A stretch of DNA of 64,000 nucleotides from Halosolutus amylolyticus (GTDB taxonomy: Archaea; Halobacteriota; Halobacteria; Halobacteriales; Natrialbaceae). A program made the translations under genes and the position numbers. The stretch spans positions 168,710 through 232,709 of the forward strand of contig NZ_JALIQP010000007.1 of the NCBI RefSeq assembly GCF_023566055.1, given 5' to 3'. Positions 35,451 to 44,914 of this stretch are shown here, piece after piece. Positions within the stretch are counted from its first letter, which is position 1, and each line of letters opens with the position of its first letter. The notes beneath the pieces were generated by a model. That model was not told the origin of the DNA. It ran no database searches and saw nothing but the letters and a program-made list of their open reading frames with translations.

Positions 35451-36023
35451 TCACTTCGACACGAACTCTTTGTCCATAGCGACGACCTCGTCTCGCTTGC
35501 GGTCAACAAAGAGGACATCGTTCCATCCAGTTTCGTCCGTTTCCGCACCGTCTGCATCCTCGTCTTCAAGTGATTCAAGCCGTGCGATCGTATCGAATTT
35601 CGCAGCAGAGAGTGACACGTGAACTTGGTCACCTACCGTTTCAATTTTGTGTCTGGCACCCCCCGGTACGTAGACAAATTCCATGGGACCGACCTCAATG
35701 GTCTGATAACTTCCGTCTTCACGTTCGAGACTGTACTTTGCCCGCCCCTCAAGACACATATTTACTTCGTCGAGACCAGGAGTATGCGTGTGCCAGTCAA
35801 TCTTTGCGTCTGGTTCCATTTCGAAATAGAGCAACCGGAATTCGTTTGTTCTGATTACTATCGGAGTACTTTGAACACCCTCGGCGTCTACGTCTTCTGC
35901 CCGATTTGTCTGGACTTTGTACATCGTTTGGTCTGGTAGGTGGCCGTAAAACAACTCCTCAGGCGTCAACTCTTGATTTGAGTCGGGACACATAGAATAG
36001 GGTTCTTGTCGAACTGGTTTCAT
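35451..36023 (-). CDS. Cupin domain protein
   Basis: 190 residues. A single conserved barrel in residues about 60-140: IDWHTHTPGLDEVNMCLEGRAKY carries the first cupin motif (HxH...E), and FVYVPGGARHKIETVG carries the second with its His, so a metal site is likely. The N-terminus (SNQELTPEELFYGHLPDQTM) and the acidic tail are not part of the barrel. Met-11 is an alternative start. Enzyme or sensor role cannot be told. Confidence 0.82.
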   Translation of the reverse strand: MKPVRQEPYSMCPDSNQELTPEELFYGHLPDQTMYKVQTNRAEDVDAEGVQSTPIVIRTNEFRLLYFEMEPDAKIDWHTHTPGLDEVNMCLEGRAKYSLEREDGSYQTIEVGPMEFVYVPGGARHKIETVGDQVHVSLSAAKFDTIARLESLEDEDADGAETDETGWNDVLFVDRKRDEVVAMDKEFVSK

Positions 36024-36084
36024 CCTTATGGTCCAGATTAATTACAATTTTGTCACGAACTAGCGATCAGTTCACTGTAGAGAA

Positions 36085-36320
36085 GGCGTATGTACTGACT
36101 CTTCGAGTTGGTCGAGGAACTCCTCATCGTCGTTGGCGATTTGCAAGTGAGTCATAGAGGTTGGTTTGAAAGTTTGTACAAGCGACCTGGTCTCCGATCT
36201 GATCAGCCTTGTCGAGGATCACCACATAGGGTCAGTACAGGGCGCGAGTAAAGGCCTGACACAGGTGATCAGTCGCGGCTATTCGAGGGACTTTGAGCAG
36301 GCGATCGCGTAACGTCGAGC
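36085..36320 (-). pseudogene. Orc1/Cdc6-like fragment, decayed
   Basis: On the minus strand DRLLKVPRIAATDHLCQAFT and RALY-stop-PYVVILDKADQI are read in one frame; after a frameshift LQIANDDEEFLDQLEES follows. VVILDKADQIGD resembles the Walker B region of Orc1 (VVxLDExD), and IANDDEEFLDQL the sensor 1 helix. A TGA and frameshifts disable it. A third orc-type relic in the window, after 18688 and 27426. Confidence 0.55.
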
Positions 36321-36795
36321 GAGAAGCATATCACGATCAGTACCGTCGCCGCCCAGAGTCTCGGCACTGTGCGGTAGCATCGATATTCCGACTTGTTGGT
36401 GACTGTTTACAACCTGCAATGCACAAAGACCTCTTTCTCATCCCCCAAGCATGAGTAGTGCTCTATGCGCACGTGAGTAATTGGCTTATAGATTCACTGC
36501 GGTTACTCCTTCAAACCATATAGAGTGTCAAATAGATCAGGGCTGGCCAATAGAGCTAATTCCGGGCAGTGATATCAGTCAAGTGGCGGGAGATAGGATC
36601 TCTGTCCCTCCGACGGCAGACGTCCGACCTACCACGTGACTCTCTCGCTATCAACAGGAAACGTTCCAACGTTGGCTTTGGGAGCTGGGTTGTCTTTCCA
36701 GTTGGCACACCATAGGGGGTGATTTTCCAGCTTTCTGCCGGCGTTTTCTATAAGCCACCGAGACTTTTTATCGGAAGCCGCGGCCAAGGTCAGCG
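36321..36795. other. No supported gene
   Basis: About 475 nt. A 69-codon minus frame (36629-36838) overlaps a better supported small frame on the plus strand and is not convincing. Confidence 0.45.
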
Positions 36796-36984
36796 ATGCT
36801 TTCCGATAGACAGGAAGACCTCCTGATCGCGATCGCACTCGCCGAATTCAGTTACGAAACCGAGGACGTGGACCCCGAACTTGCCCACTACGCGTGACAG
36901 TTGGCTGCCGATCGGCTCGTTTCGTGGAACGTCACGCCGAAAGAGGCCGTCGACGAACTGCCGATCGGTGAGAGACATTCATGA
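36796..36984 (+). pseudogene. Small haloarchaeal protein gene with in-frame TGA
   Basis: ATG at 36796 opens MLSDRQEDLLIAIALAEFSY ... LAHYA, then TGA (36896-36898), then QLAADRLVSWNVTPKEAVDE ... GERHS to TGA at 36982-36984 in the same frame. The text on both sides is coherent helix, so TGA likely replaced TGG. Resembles small haloarchaeal proteins of about 62 residues of unknown function. It abuts the padR-like gene on the other strand. Confidence 0.45.
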
Positions 36985-36985
36985 C

Positions 36986-37261
36986 TTAGAAATCGACGAA
37001 CTGCCGCTCCCACTCTTGACGGTCCTGGATTGTTTCCTCTCCTGCGTCGGTGATCGCATAGTAGTTCGTCCGGCGGTCGAGTTGCCCCTTCTCGACAAGT
37101 TCTTTGTTGACGAGCGTATCGAGATTCGGATAGAGCCGGCCGTGATTAATCCCGGCGTTGTAGTAAGTCTCTACTTCGTCCTTGACGTCCTGGCCTGACG
37201 GCTGGTCGGCACCTGTGATCACGTACAGCAGGTCGCGTTGAAATCCCGTGAGGTCGTACAT
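36986..37261 (-). CDS. PadR family transcriptional regulator, second copy
   Basis: 91 residues, paralogue of the protein at 34981-35271: MYDLTGFQRDLLYVITGADQ, the wing NHGRLYPNLDTLVNKELVEK and RTNYYAITDAGEETIQDR. Identity is high in the first helix and wing and lower elsewhere, consistent with an old duplication or acquisition of two plasmid copies. Complete length for the short PadR type. Confidence 0.9.
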   Translation of the reverse strand: MYDLTGFQRDLLYVITGADQPSGQDVKDEVETYYNAGINHGRLYPNLDTLVNKELVEKGQLDRRTNYYAITDAGEETIQDRQEWERQFVDF

Positions 37262-37496
37262 TCTACGTGAATCTTCAACGATACGGTATTTGGCTTCTTT
37301 GCCGACTAGAATTGAAGGTCAGTAACAGGTGAAGCTCTCAGCCTGATCAATATCTAAGGAGAGGCTGTTGACCGTTCACTGCTCGTGATGTGGAATTCAA
37401 TAGGGCCTTCTGACAACCACTCGGTAGCTTATTGGATCTCTATGGTACTGACGATCCATTCCTTGAGAGTTACCTGTCGTCACCTCCAGATTCAAT

Positions 37497-37775
37497 TCAC
37501 TCCTCGCGATCGGACAACTTTTCCGACAACCGATTCAGTTTCTCACGAGCAGACTCACGACGGTCTCGCGTTGCGTCCGGTCGGTACTCCATCGCCACCA
37601 CCTCGTCGTTCTCGAGCGTCACCGAGAGCACGCCTCCATCCGTTTGAGCGGGCTCTGGCAGTCGATCGGCGGGGACGTCGACTTGCTCGATCACCTCCTC
37701 GTCCTCCTCGAGCAAGATCACGCCGATCTCGCCGTCCTCGATCCGGTCCACAACGCCGGTGTAGGTCCCATCCAT
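37497..37775 (-). CDS. DUF3006 family protein
   Basis: 92 residues. The N-terminal half (MDGTYTGVVDRIEDGEIGVI) with an acidic strand EEDEEVIEQVDVPADRLPEP is the DUF3006 small beta-barrel. The C-terminal helix (RRESAREKLNRLSEKLSDRE) is charged. In other haloarchaea the gene often accompanies a ComEC/Rec2-type metallo-beta-lactamase gene, which is absent here. Its own function is unknown. Confidence 0.8.
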   Translation of the reverse strand: MDGTYTGVVDRIEDGEIGVILLEEDEEVIEQVDVPADRLPEPAQTDGGVLSVTLENDEVVAMEYRPDATRDRRESAREKLNRLSEKLSDREE

Positions 37776-37881
37776 CTCACAATTCTTCTACACTCGCGGT
37801 CAGTGAATCACCTGTATAGTCCGCAGCTGAGTCAGAATTTGTCACCTACTTAGGGTTTCAACAGAGCGGTTTCGACTGCTA

Positions 37882-38300
37882 TGGCCCACGATGATGCGCG
37901 CCGGGGCCGCACATGCGCTGGATTTCGATGACTACCATTCAGACGAACCACATTTCGAAGTGTACCACCGATCGGATTGAGGAACGCCGATCAAAAACAA
38001 GAAAGACGGGGAGCGGCTTGTGACATTGTCTGACCAACTCTGTGAACTCCTTGATGACTGGATCGCCAACAAGCGCCCTGACACGACCGACGATCACGGA
38101 TGAAAGCCGCCACTCGCTTCACGCTAAGGTCAAGCACACCGGATCACGCTACGGGGCTACTACTATCGGCCCACCCGGCCGTGTGAGTACGGTTCTGAGT
38201 GTCTGCATGACTGCGACCCCAAAGAGTGGGATGCGACTAATCGAGACGCTGCGTTTGAATGCCCATCGAGTATGAGCCCACACGCGATTCATCGGGGAAG
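37882..38300 (+). pseudogene. Tyrosine recombinase (integrase) remnant
   Basis: The readable part is KNKKDGERLVTLSDQLCELL then DDWIANKRPDTTDDHG, a stop, then in other frames TRPCEYGSECLHDCDPKEWD, ATNRDAAFECPSSMSPHAIH and RGSIIHYL. The order matches the catalytic domain of haloarchaeal phage-type integrases, including the cysteine-bearing insert and the H-x-x-R-like SPHAIHRG box. Frameshifts and truncation before the nucleophilic Tyr make it dead. It suggests that the accessory region arrived by site-specific integration. Confidence 0.72.
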
Positions 38301-38416
38301 TATCATTCATTATCTTCACAGATGAAGATTAGAACACAAAACTTTCCCTACTGCCCTCGCAGATCATCGGTTACTATCCACTAATTCTAAGGTGGGTTAC
38401 TGAGATAGATGTCTTA

Positions 38417-38791
38417 ATGGCTTCTTGCACATTCTGTGACATCATTCGAGGCAAAGAGCCCGCTGAGGTCGTGCTGGAGAATGAGCGGTACCTTTGTATA
38501 TTGGATCAATTTCCCGTCAATGAGGGACATAGTCTCGTGATTCCACGTGACCACATTGAGCGCTTAGAGGAAATTGATGATGAAACAATGTATGAATTCC
38601 TGGAGGAAGCACACGAATATATTCTGGGACGATTCGATCCTGACGCGACCAACATAGGTCTGAACAATGGTCCTGAGGCCGGTCAAACAATCCAACACCT
38701 ACACTGGCACGTCATTCCGAGATACGAAGGGGATATCGAGGATCCAACTGGCGGTGTGAGGGGAGTTATACCGTCTAAGCGCCAGTATTGA
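38417..38791 (+). CDS. HIT family hydrolase
   Basis: 124 residues. CTFCDIIRGKEPAEVVLENE at the N-terminus and QTIQHLHWHVIPRYEGDIED with the histidine triad (HxHxH) near the C-terminus identify a HIT protein, a nucleotide hydrolase or transferase that cleaves nucleotide phosphoramides or dinucleoside polyphosphates. NIGLNNGPEAGQT contains the Asn before the triad. Complete length. It shows no link to its neighbours. Confidence 0.92.
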   Translation: MASCTFCDIIRGKEPAEVVLENERYLCILDQFPVNEGHSLVIPRDHIERLEEIDDETMYEFLEEAHEYILGRFDPDATNIGLNNGPEAGQTIQHLHWHVIPRYEGDIEDPTGGVRGVIPSKRQY

Positions 38792-38881
38792 CGGAGTTTG
38801 CTGAACAACTCTATCGAGATAGTTGATGATTCCAGGAAGACGACGCTGATAAACACCCACTCCTTGTACTTGACTCGTTTG

Positions 38882-39181
38882 TTACGACGAAATTGTGGCA
38901 ACAGACTCCCGCTTGACAGTATCTATTCTTGCGTGAATACACCCGGATAGTCGTGTTTGACGGTTTTCGACGATGTACACCTCAACATGCGTGAAAATGT
39001 CCTTCACAACTGCGGGGCCGATTATATGGTCGTCCACAGCATTGTTCGTTGCTCGCCAGACCTGTCCGACAGCACGTAACAAGTTGGTGTCAGGGGAGGG
39101 ATCCCAGACACGGGCATATTCCGTCATGATCTCTTTGAGGGCCTCGTAACCACGATGGAGCGGGCACACAAATAAATGCAT
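38882..39181 (-). CDS. Hypothetical protein, doubtful
   Basis: 99 codons (MHLFVCPLHRGYEALKEIMT...). Reasonable composition but no recognised motif; a fragment of a larger protein is as likely as a gene. Next to an McrB-like remnant on the same strand. Confidence 0.25.
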   Translation of the reverse strand: MHLFVCPLHRGYEALKEIMTEYARVWDPSPDTNLLRAVGQVWRATNNAVDDHIIGPAVVKDIFTHVEVYIVENRQTRLSGCIHARIDTVKRESVATISS

Positions 39182-39236
39182 ATCGTCGAACTAACACGTA
39201 GCTTGTCTCGTAGTGCGAGGTCTTATTGTAGGTTCA

Positions 39237-39447
39237 TTCGGGGATCATGTACTCGTGTGATCCGGGAATCCCGTTTGTGGCAGTAGTTGGAACGAGTTCG
39301 ATTTCGATCCCGTTACGCGTATACAGTAGTTTGCCCTGAGAGGACGGTAAAGAGTTGCTCGAACGCTTTGTTGATATCGACGCGGTTGAGTTAGTCAAAG
39401 ACGAGCGGCTTATTGCGTTGATAATTTTCGCGTCGATCTTTGAACCG
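39237..39447 (-). pseudogene. McrB-like AAA ATPase fragment
   Basis: The minus strand reads YRFKDRRENYQRNKPLVFD-stop-LNRVDINKAFEQLFTVLSGQ, then in a neighbouring frame IELVPTTATNGIPGSHEYMI and PE-stop. xxxDExNRxDIxKAFxQLFTVLSG followed by a P...HEYxIP block is the Walker B region of McrB-type restriction ATPases. At least one stop and a frameshift occur, and both ends are missing. It marks a lost restriction system. Confidence 0.55.
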
Positions 39448-39811
39448 ATATAGAATCAGGCCGGGTGAGAGTTCGAGTGATCCATCAGAGTCTGGTCGGT
39501 CTATGGAATGTATCGGCCCACTGTGTCGAACGACGATTAAACCTCACTTTGTCGGTGGGCCTGTGAACATCCGTCAGGTGGTGCCGAAAGATGCGATTCC
39601 AAGCGTCGACGACCCCGCGTTCGGAACGGCGTATTTCGGCGACGGCAACGACGACGTTATCGACGTCAAGACAACGCCAACGAAGTCGCACCCGGTTTGC
39701 ATCCTCGATTATCACAAAATCGTCAACGACGTGCTCGATCGCGGCGATGAAACGGTTCTGATCGCGGTGATATGGTGCCCGCTCTGTGGCAGCGGGGTCG
39801 TCAACGACTGA
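39440..39811 (+). pseudogene. DUF3179 protein, C-terminally truncated
   Basis: 123 codons. PVNIRQVVPKDAIPSVDDPA, then FGTAYFGDGNDDVIDV and VCILDYHKIVNDVLDR ... AVIWCPLCGSGVVND, follow the first third of DUF3179 proteins, which normally run past 300 residues. Here translation ends right after the CPLCGS box. The first 30 codons overlap the McrB-like relic and show no family match, so both ends are affected by rearrangement. Confidence 0.65.
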
Positions 39812-39844
39812 ACGATCGGCGCTTGGCGTTGAGATCGTGCCGGT

Positions 39845-40768
39845 TCAACCGTAGATCGTTACTGTGCCAGCCCCAAGAACCACGACGCTTGCGGCGGCTA
39901 CGACCTGCCAGGTGACCCGCTCAAGTCGTGGGAGAAATAGCCACGACAACACTGCGATGACGAGTGGGCTGGTTTGGATGATTGGAACGACGACGACCAC
40001 GTCTGTCAACTCCAGGGCGGCATAGTAGGTGAGCAGGAATAGCGTGTTCGCGATACCCGCGGCAGTGAACCACAACGTCGACGGACTGTTGAGCGAAGGC
40101 CGGTTGATATCGACCCCCCGCCACTGGAGATACGCGATGGCTCCCGCAATCGCCGTGATCGTCTTCAGTGAGAGACCGACGAGTAGAGGCGTTCCCTCTC
40201 TAAATCCGACCTTCGCAAGCGTTGGTTCGACGCCGTAAAGGAAAGCCGCCCCGAGTGGGAACATCAGCCACAACCATTTTCGCTCACTCCCACCAGCTGG
40301 CCGGTCTCGCGTAGTTTCGCGGGTGATCCAGGCGACCCCGAGGACGATACAGACGATCCCAGCCAGGTGTCCGAGGGATACGGATTCGCCAAGGAGCAGG
40401 ACAGCAATCAGCGTCGCGTGGAGGGGCTGTGACGCCTTAATCGGCTCCGTCCGACTCGCGCCGATTCGGTTGATGCTGGCATAGTAACACGCCCGCCCAA
40501 GGATCGTGCCCACGACACCAGTCGCGGCGAACGCGGCGACTGACAGCGGAGTGAGCGAATACGCCGGGAAGTACGTAACGGCGGCCGCAGGCGTCAGTAC
40601 CGCGACGTTCACCGCCAGAACGACTACGAGCGCGTTCGTTGTTCGCCCCTCTCGGGAACCTTGGCGAATGCAGATTGCCTGGGTCGCGACTAGGGCGGCA
40701 GCGAAGGCAGCGAGCGTGACTCCGAGGAAGTCACCGCCCCCCGTCGATCCGATCGGCGAGACGGTCAC
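39845..40768 (-). CDS. EamA/DMT family transporter
   Basis: 307 residues with ten predicted membrane helices in two EamA repeats: the first includes FAATGVVGTILGRACYYASI and IKASQPLHATLIAVLLLGES, the second WFTAAGIANTLFLLTYYAAL and VVPIIQTSPLVIAVLSWLFL. Drug/metabolite transporters of this type move small metabolites or amino acids, often outward. The gene begins 25 nt after the HutI stop on the same strand, taking the place where hutH usually sits in haloarchaeal hut operons. A role in efflux or uptake of a pathway compound is plausible. Confidence 0.85.
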   Translation of the reverse strand: MTVSPIGSTGGGDFLGVTLAAFAAALVATQAICIRQGSREGRTTNALVVVLAVNVAVLTPAAAVTYFPAYSLTPLSVAAFAATGVVGTILGRACYYASINRIGASRTEPIKASQPLHATLIAVLLLGESVSLGHLAGIVCIVLGVAWITRETTRDRPAGGSERKWLWLMFPLGAAFLYGVEPTLAKVGFREGTPLLVGLSLKTITAIAGAIAYLQWRGVDINRPSLNSPSTLWFTAAGIANTLFLLTYYAALELTDVVVVVPIIQTSPLVIAVLSWLFLPRLERVTWQVVAAASVVVLGAGTVTIYG

Positions 40769-40793
40769 GGTTCGGTCGGTTCGACGGCGGTGA

Positions 40794-42068
40794 TCACTCT
40801 GACCCCGCTTGCGGGCGGTGTCCGTCGTCGTCCCTGATCCCGTCGTCGCGATCGTAGACGCGGCGCCCTCCTTTGATCACCGTCTCGGCGTTGTTCACGG
40901 CGAAGTTGTAGGGGACGTGGACGTGCGAAGGAACGTCAGCGATAACGAGATCGCCCGGCGCGCCCGCTTCGAGCGACCCGGTGCCGTCGTTGCGGTCGAT
41001 AGCGCTCGCTGCGTTGACCGTCGCGGCGACCGTCGCCTCCGCTGGCGTCATGCGCATCCCGATGCAGCCTAGCGCGACCGCGAACTGCATGCTCTGGGAG
41101 AAGCAGTTCGGATTGAAGTCCGTTGCCAGCGCGACCGGCGCATTGGCGGATCGGAACGCATCGACGTCGGCGTAGTCCTCGCCAAGCGAAAACGCGGTAC
41201 CCGGGAGACACACCGGCGTGACGCCGGCTTCAGCGAGCATTTCGGCATCGTTGCCGGACGCATGCAGGAGGTGGTCCGCACTCGCTGCTCCGAGATCGGC
41301 GGCCAACTGCGCGCCCCCGAGTCGGGTAAACTCCTCGGCGTGGACCTTCGGTGTCAGTCCTGCCGCCGCGCCGGCCTCAAGCACAACCCGAGACTGATCA
41401 ACGGAAAAGACATCCTCCTCGCAAAACACGTCGCAGAATTCCGCGATACCCTGCTCAGCGACCGCGGGAATTTGTTCGTCGACGACGCAGTTGACATACT
41501 CATCGGTACTCTCGGCGTTGTCGGGTACCGCGTGCGCGCCCATAAACGTCGGGACGACGTCAATCGGGTGGACCTCGTTGGCCCGGTCGATTGCCTCAAG
41601 CATCCGGAGTTCAGTCTCGGTGTCGAGTCCGTAGCCCGATTTTACCTCAGCAGTAGTCGTCCCGTGAGCGAGCATCACGTCAAGATGATCGAGCAGGTTC
41701 GCGACCAAGTGCTCGGTATCGGCCTCGCGAACCGAGTGCACTGTCGAGAGAATACCGCCACCCTCGGCCATGATCTCTTGATAGGTCTTCCCGCGGAGTT
41801 TAGCTGCAAACTCACCGGAGCGGTCGCCCGCGAACACCGCATGCGTGTGCGGATCGACAAAGCCCGGAAGCACCGCGCGACCGGTCGCATCGATCGACTC
41901 GGCGGCGTTCTCTGTCGGATACTCCCGGAGTATGTCCATAGTCGGGCCGACCGCGGCGACGTTACCGTCGATGACCGCGATCGCCCCGTCTTCGATCGTC
42001 TCGAGTGGGTCGCCCGGACCGACGACAAGTTCATTTGCGCCGTAGACGACGGCGTCGAGGTCTGTCAA
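40794..42068 (-). CDS. hutI: Imidazolonepropionase HutI
   Basis: 424 residues, normal length. Amidohydrolase fold with metal-binding PGFVDPHTHAVFAGDRSGEF, the family block EIMAEGGGILSTV, TTAEVKSGYGLDTETELRML, and ADHLLHASGNDAEML; LATDFNPNCFSQSMQF holds the final metal Asp. It opens the imidazolone ring to N-formimidoyl-L-glutamate in the cytoplasm. The start overlaps the hutG end by 4 nt (ATGA), which indicates translational coupling in the order hutU, hutG, hutI. Confidence 0.95.
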   Translation of the reverse strand: MTDLDAVVYGANELVVGPGDPLETIEDGAIAVIDGNVAAVGPTMDILREYPTENAAESIDATGRAVLPGFVDPHTHAVFAGDRSGEFAAKLRGKTYQEIMAEGGGILSTVHSVREADTEHLVANLLDHLDVMLAHGTTTAEVKSGYGLDTETELRMLEAIDRANEVHPIDVVPTFMGAHAVPDNAESTDEYVNCVVDEQIPAVAEQGIAEFCDVFCEEDVFSVDQSRVVLEAGAAAGLTPKVHAEEFTRLGGAQLAADLGAASADHLLHASGNDAEMLAEAGVTPVCLPGTAFSLGEDYADVDAFRSANAPVALATDFNPNCFSQSMQFAVALGCIGMRMTPAEATVAATVNAASAIDRNDGTGSLEAGAPGDLVIADVPSHVHVPYNFAVNNAETVIKGGRRVYDRDDGIRDDDGHRPQAGSE

Positions 42069-43039
42069 TGGCAGTCACCTCCGTCTCCCGGTACTCGGCC
42101 TGCGGGAGAGTCGTCCGTCGCTGACTCTGCGATTCCGCTCAGAGCGTAGGCCACCGCACGAGCGCCCGCCCGGGCCGTCCGATCGCCGTCTTCGAGCGGC
42201 GGGGCGCACTCGACGACCTCGAATCCGGCGAGCCTGTCGATACTCGTCGCCCGGCGAACCATCCGAAACAACTCGCGAGTGGAGATTCCACCGGGTGTGG
42301 GGGCGCTAACACCGGGAACTTCCGGCGCGTTGAGCACGTCCAGGTCGACGCTGACGTAGACGGCGTCGACATTAGTCATCGCCGCCAGCGCGCGGTCGAC
42401 CGCGGCGATCGGATCGTCGGCAACATCGTCCGCGGAGACGATAGCGCCGCCGCACTCGTCGACATACTCGGCGTACTCCGTCGAATTCTCGAAGTGGCGC
42501 GCACCGACGACCGCGAAGGCGTCGAGGCCGTCTTCGTACAGCTGTCGGTACGGCGTCCCGCTGGAGGGCTGACCACGGACCGCACGACAGTCGAAGTGGG
42601 CGTCGAAGCTGATCGCACCGACCGAGCCGTCGTTGAGCAACGGCACAACGTTCGGGTAGGTTAGCGAGTTGTCGCCCCCGAGAAACACAGGGACAGTGTC
42701 GAGTTCATGAGCCGTAGTTGTTGCCTCTTGGACCGCCGACTGCGCGGTGCGAACGCTCTCGTTTGATGGGATGTCGATGTCACCGAGGTCACCGATAGCC
42801 CCAACCGGCCTTCCATTGAGGTAGTAAGTTTTCGTTGCCGCCAGTGCAGTTCGGAGTGCTGTCGGCCCTTCTCGTGCTCCTGGCCGGCCGATGACTGCTC
42901 CGTCGTAGGGTTCTCCGACAAGCACCGCATCATAGCTGTCCGCATTCTCTGGGCGGGTTGCCTCGATGACGTCGCCGAACTGCTCATCGTGCGGATCCGA
43001 AGAGGGTGCCGTCCACGTCCGGACGTCGACGAAGCTCAT
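42065..43039 (-). CDS. hutG: Formimidoylglutamase HutG (arginase family)
   Basis: 324 residues, arginase/agmatinase fold. Metal motifs: [10 protein letters not shown] (DAHxD) and [20 protein letters not shown] (DxD). The first motif reads [11 protein letters not shown], with Asn where most family members have His (GGDHS); this substitution should weaken one metal site, unless it is normal in this subgroup. The enzyme hydrolyses formimidoylglutamate to glutamate and formamide. It overlaps hutU upstream and hutI downstream by 4 nt each. Confidence 0.92.
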   Translation of the reverse strand: MSFVDVRTWTAPSSDPHDEQFGDVIEATRPENADSYDAVLVGEPYDGAVIGRPGAREGPTALRTALAATKTYYLNGRPVGAIGDLGDIDIPSNESVRTAQSAVQEATTTAHELDTVPVFLGGDNSLTYPNVVPLLNDGSVGAISFDAHFDCRAVRGQPSSGTPYRQLYEDGLDAFAVVGARHFENSTEYAEYVDECGGAIVSADDVADDPIAAVDRALAAMTNVDAVYVSVDLDVLNAPEVPGVSAPTPGGISTRELFRMVRRATSIDRLAGFEVVECAPPLEDGDRTARAGARAVAYALSGIAESATDDSPAGRVPGDGGDCH

Positions 43040-44811
43040 TTGTTCTCTCGCATCGGGACGGCGACGTTCGACGCCGATGCCTCCTCGATCGCCTCCTCGT
43101 ACCCTGCGTCGGCGTGGCGGATCACTCCCATCCCGGGATCAGTTGTGAATACCCGCCGGGCTGTTTCGGCGGCGCGGTCGGTGCCGTCGAGTATGACGTG
43201 GTTGTTCGCGTGGAGGGAGTTTCCGATTCCGACGCCACCGCCGTCGTGGACGCTGACGATGTCAGCGCCAGCTGCACAGTTGACCAGCGCGTTGAGGATT
43301 GGCCAGTCCGCGACTGCGTCCGATCCGTCTTGCATCGACTCAGTTTCCCGGTTCGGGCTCGCGACAGAGCCGGCGTCAAGGTGGTCGCGAGTCACGACGA
43401 CCGGTGCAGAAATCTCACCTGTCGAGACGAGTTCGTTGATCCGGAGGGCAAAGCGGGCGCGCTCGGTCAGGTCATCGCCTCCAGTCTGGTAGCCGAGCCA
43501 GCAGACCCTGCTCGGGAGCCCTTGGAACTCGACCTGCTCCTGGGCGAGGTCGATCCAGCGGTGAAGCGATTCCTTTTCGGGAAACAGATTCTTAACCGCC
43601 TTGTCGGTACGGTAGATGTCCTCTTCCTCACCCGAGAGCGCGACCCAGCGGAACGGTCCACGGCCGCGACAGAACTGTGGACGGATGTACGCGGGGACGA
43701 AGCCGGGGAAGTCGAAGGGATCGCGCTCATCGGCAGGGGTGCCCGAGAGTGGCCACGGCTCGTCGCCGTCGCGGTGGTCCGCGACCTGGCCCCGGATATT
43801 ATTCCCGTACTCGACGGCGATCGATCCTCGGTCCTGCAGTTCGATGATGGCATCGACGTGACGCTCCATCGTGTCGAGGGCCTCCTCGACGTAGCGGTCG
43901 GGGTCCTCCTCGCGGAGTTGGTCGGCATCCTTGACGGTGTATCCCGACGGATAGTAGCCCTCTAGGGCGTCGTGCGCGCTGGTTTGGTCCGTGACGACGT
44001 CCGGGACGACATCGCGTTCAAGTAAACCTTCGAACAGGTCGACAGCGTTCATGTGGACGCCCACGGAATAGGGCTCGCCGCGCTCGGCGTGCTGGCGGGC
44101 GCGCTCGATAGCCTCATCGAGGTTATCGGCCTTCTCCTGGCAGTAGCCCGTTTCAATGCGGCGATCGATGCGCTCCTCGCTAACCTCCGCGGCGATACAG
44201 ACGCCCTGATTCATCGTCACCGCCAGCGGCTGTGCGCCTCCCATCCCGCCAAGGCCGGCAGTCGCAACGATCTTCCCCTCGAGATCGCCGTCGTAGTGCT
44301 GTCGACCTGCCTCCGCGAGCGTCTCGTAGGTACCTTGGATGATCCCTTGCGTGCCGATGTACGCCCACGAGCCCGCAGTCATCTGTCCATACATGATCAG
44401 TCCCTTCGCCTCCAACTCGTGGAAGTGCTCCCAGGAATCCCAATTGCCGACGAGGTTGGAGTTGGCGATCAGCACGCGAGGCGCGTCCTCACCAGTCTCG
44501 AAGACGCCGACCGGTTTGCCGGACTGTACGAGCAGGGTCTGATCGTCGGCGAGCGACCGGAGTTCCTCGACGATGGTCTCGTAGGCGTCCCACGAGCGGG
44601 CAGCCTGTCCGGTCCCACCGTAGACGACGAGATTTTCGGGATCTTCGGCGACGTCGGGATCGAGGTTGTTGTTGAGCATGCGGAGGGCAGCCTCCTGGCG
44701 CCAGCCCTCGCACTCGATGTCAGTCCCCGTCTGCGCGCCTCGATACTCCTCCCAGACTGGACTGGGTTCACCAGTCTCCGAAGTCTCTTGGTCGTTGTCT
44801 TGCATTGCCAT
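43036..44811 (-). CDS. hutU: Urocanate hydratase HutU
   Basis: 591 residues, full length. Near-canonical motifs: [39 protein letters not shown] (NAD-binding), [31 protein letters not shown], and the glycine loop [16 protein letters not shown]. It hydrates urocanate to imidazolonepropionate with tightly bound NAD+. First gene of the hutU-hutG-hutI-EamA run, 103 nt after an HTH_10 regulator gene on the same strand. A diverged paralogue lies at 54459-56249. Confidence 0.95.
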   Translation of the reverse strand: MAMQDNDQETSETGEPSPVWEEYRGAQTGTDIECEGWRQEAALRMLNNNLDPDVAEDPENLVVYGGTGQAARSWDAYETIVEELRSLADDQTLLVQSGKPVGVFETGEDAPRVLIANSNLVGNWDSWEHFHELEAKGLIMYGQMTAGSWAYIGTQGIIQGTYETLAEAGRQHYDGDLEGKIVATAGLGGMGGAQPLAVTMNQGVCIAAEVSEERIDRRIETGYCQEKADNLDEAIERARQHAERGEPYSVGVHMNAVDLFEGLLERDVVPDVVTDQTSAHDALEGYYPSGYTVKDADQLREEDPDRYVEEALDTMERHVDAIIELQDRGSIAVEYGNNIRGQVADHRDGDEPWPLSGTPADERDPFDFPGFVPAYIRPQFCRGRGPFRWVALSGEEEDIYRTDKAVKNLFPEKESLHRWIDLAQEQVEFQGLPSRVCWLGYQTGGDDLTERARFALRINELVSTGEISAPVVVTRDHLDAGSVASPNRETESMQDGSDAVADWPILNALVNCAAGADIVSVHDGGGVGIGNSLHANNHVILDGTDRAAETARRVFTTDPGMGVIRHADAGYEEAIEEASASNVAVPMRENK

Positions 44812-44914
44812 GCATGGCGATACGGATCGACTGGGGAAGGTTTACACATCAGCTAATGCTGGATGTTTTAAGACCAATCACGCGATCGAATCGCGAGCGA
44901 CGCATCGCAGGTAC

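Noticed and set aside
41262..42149. 295-codon plus-strand frame
   Set aside because: Antisense of hutI, which has all family motifs.
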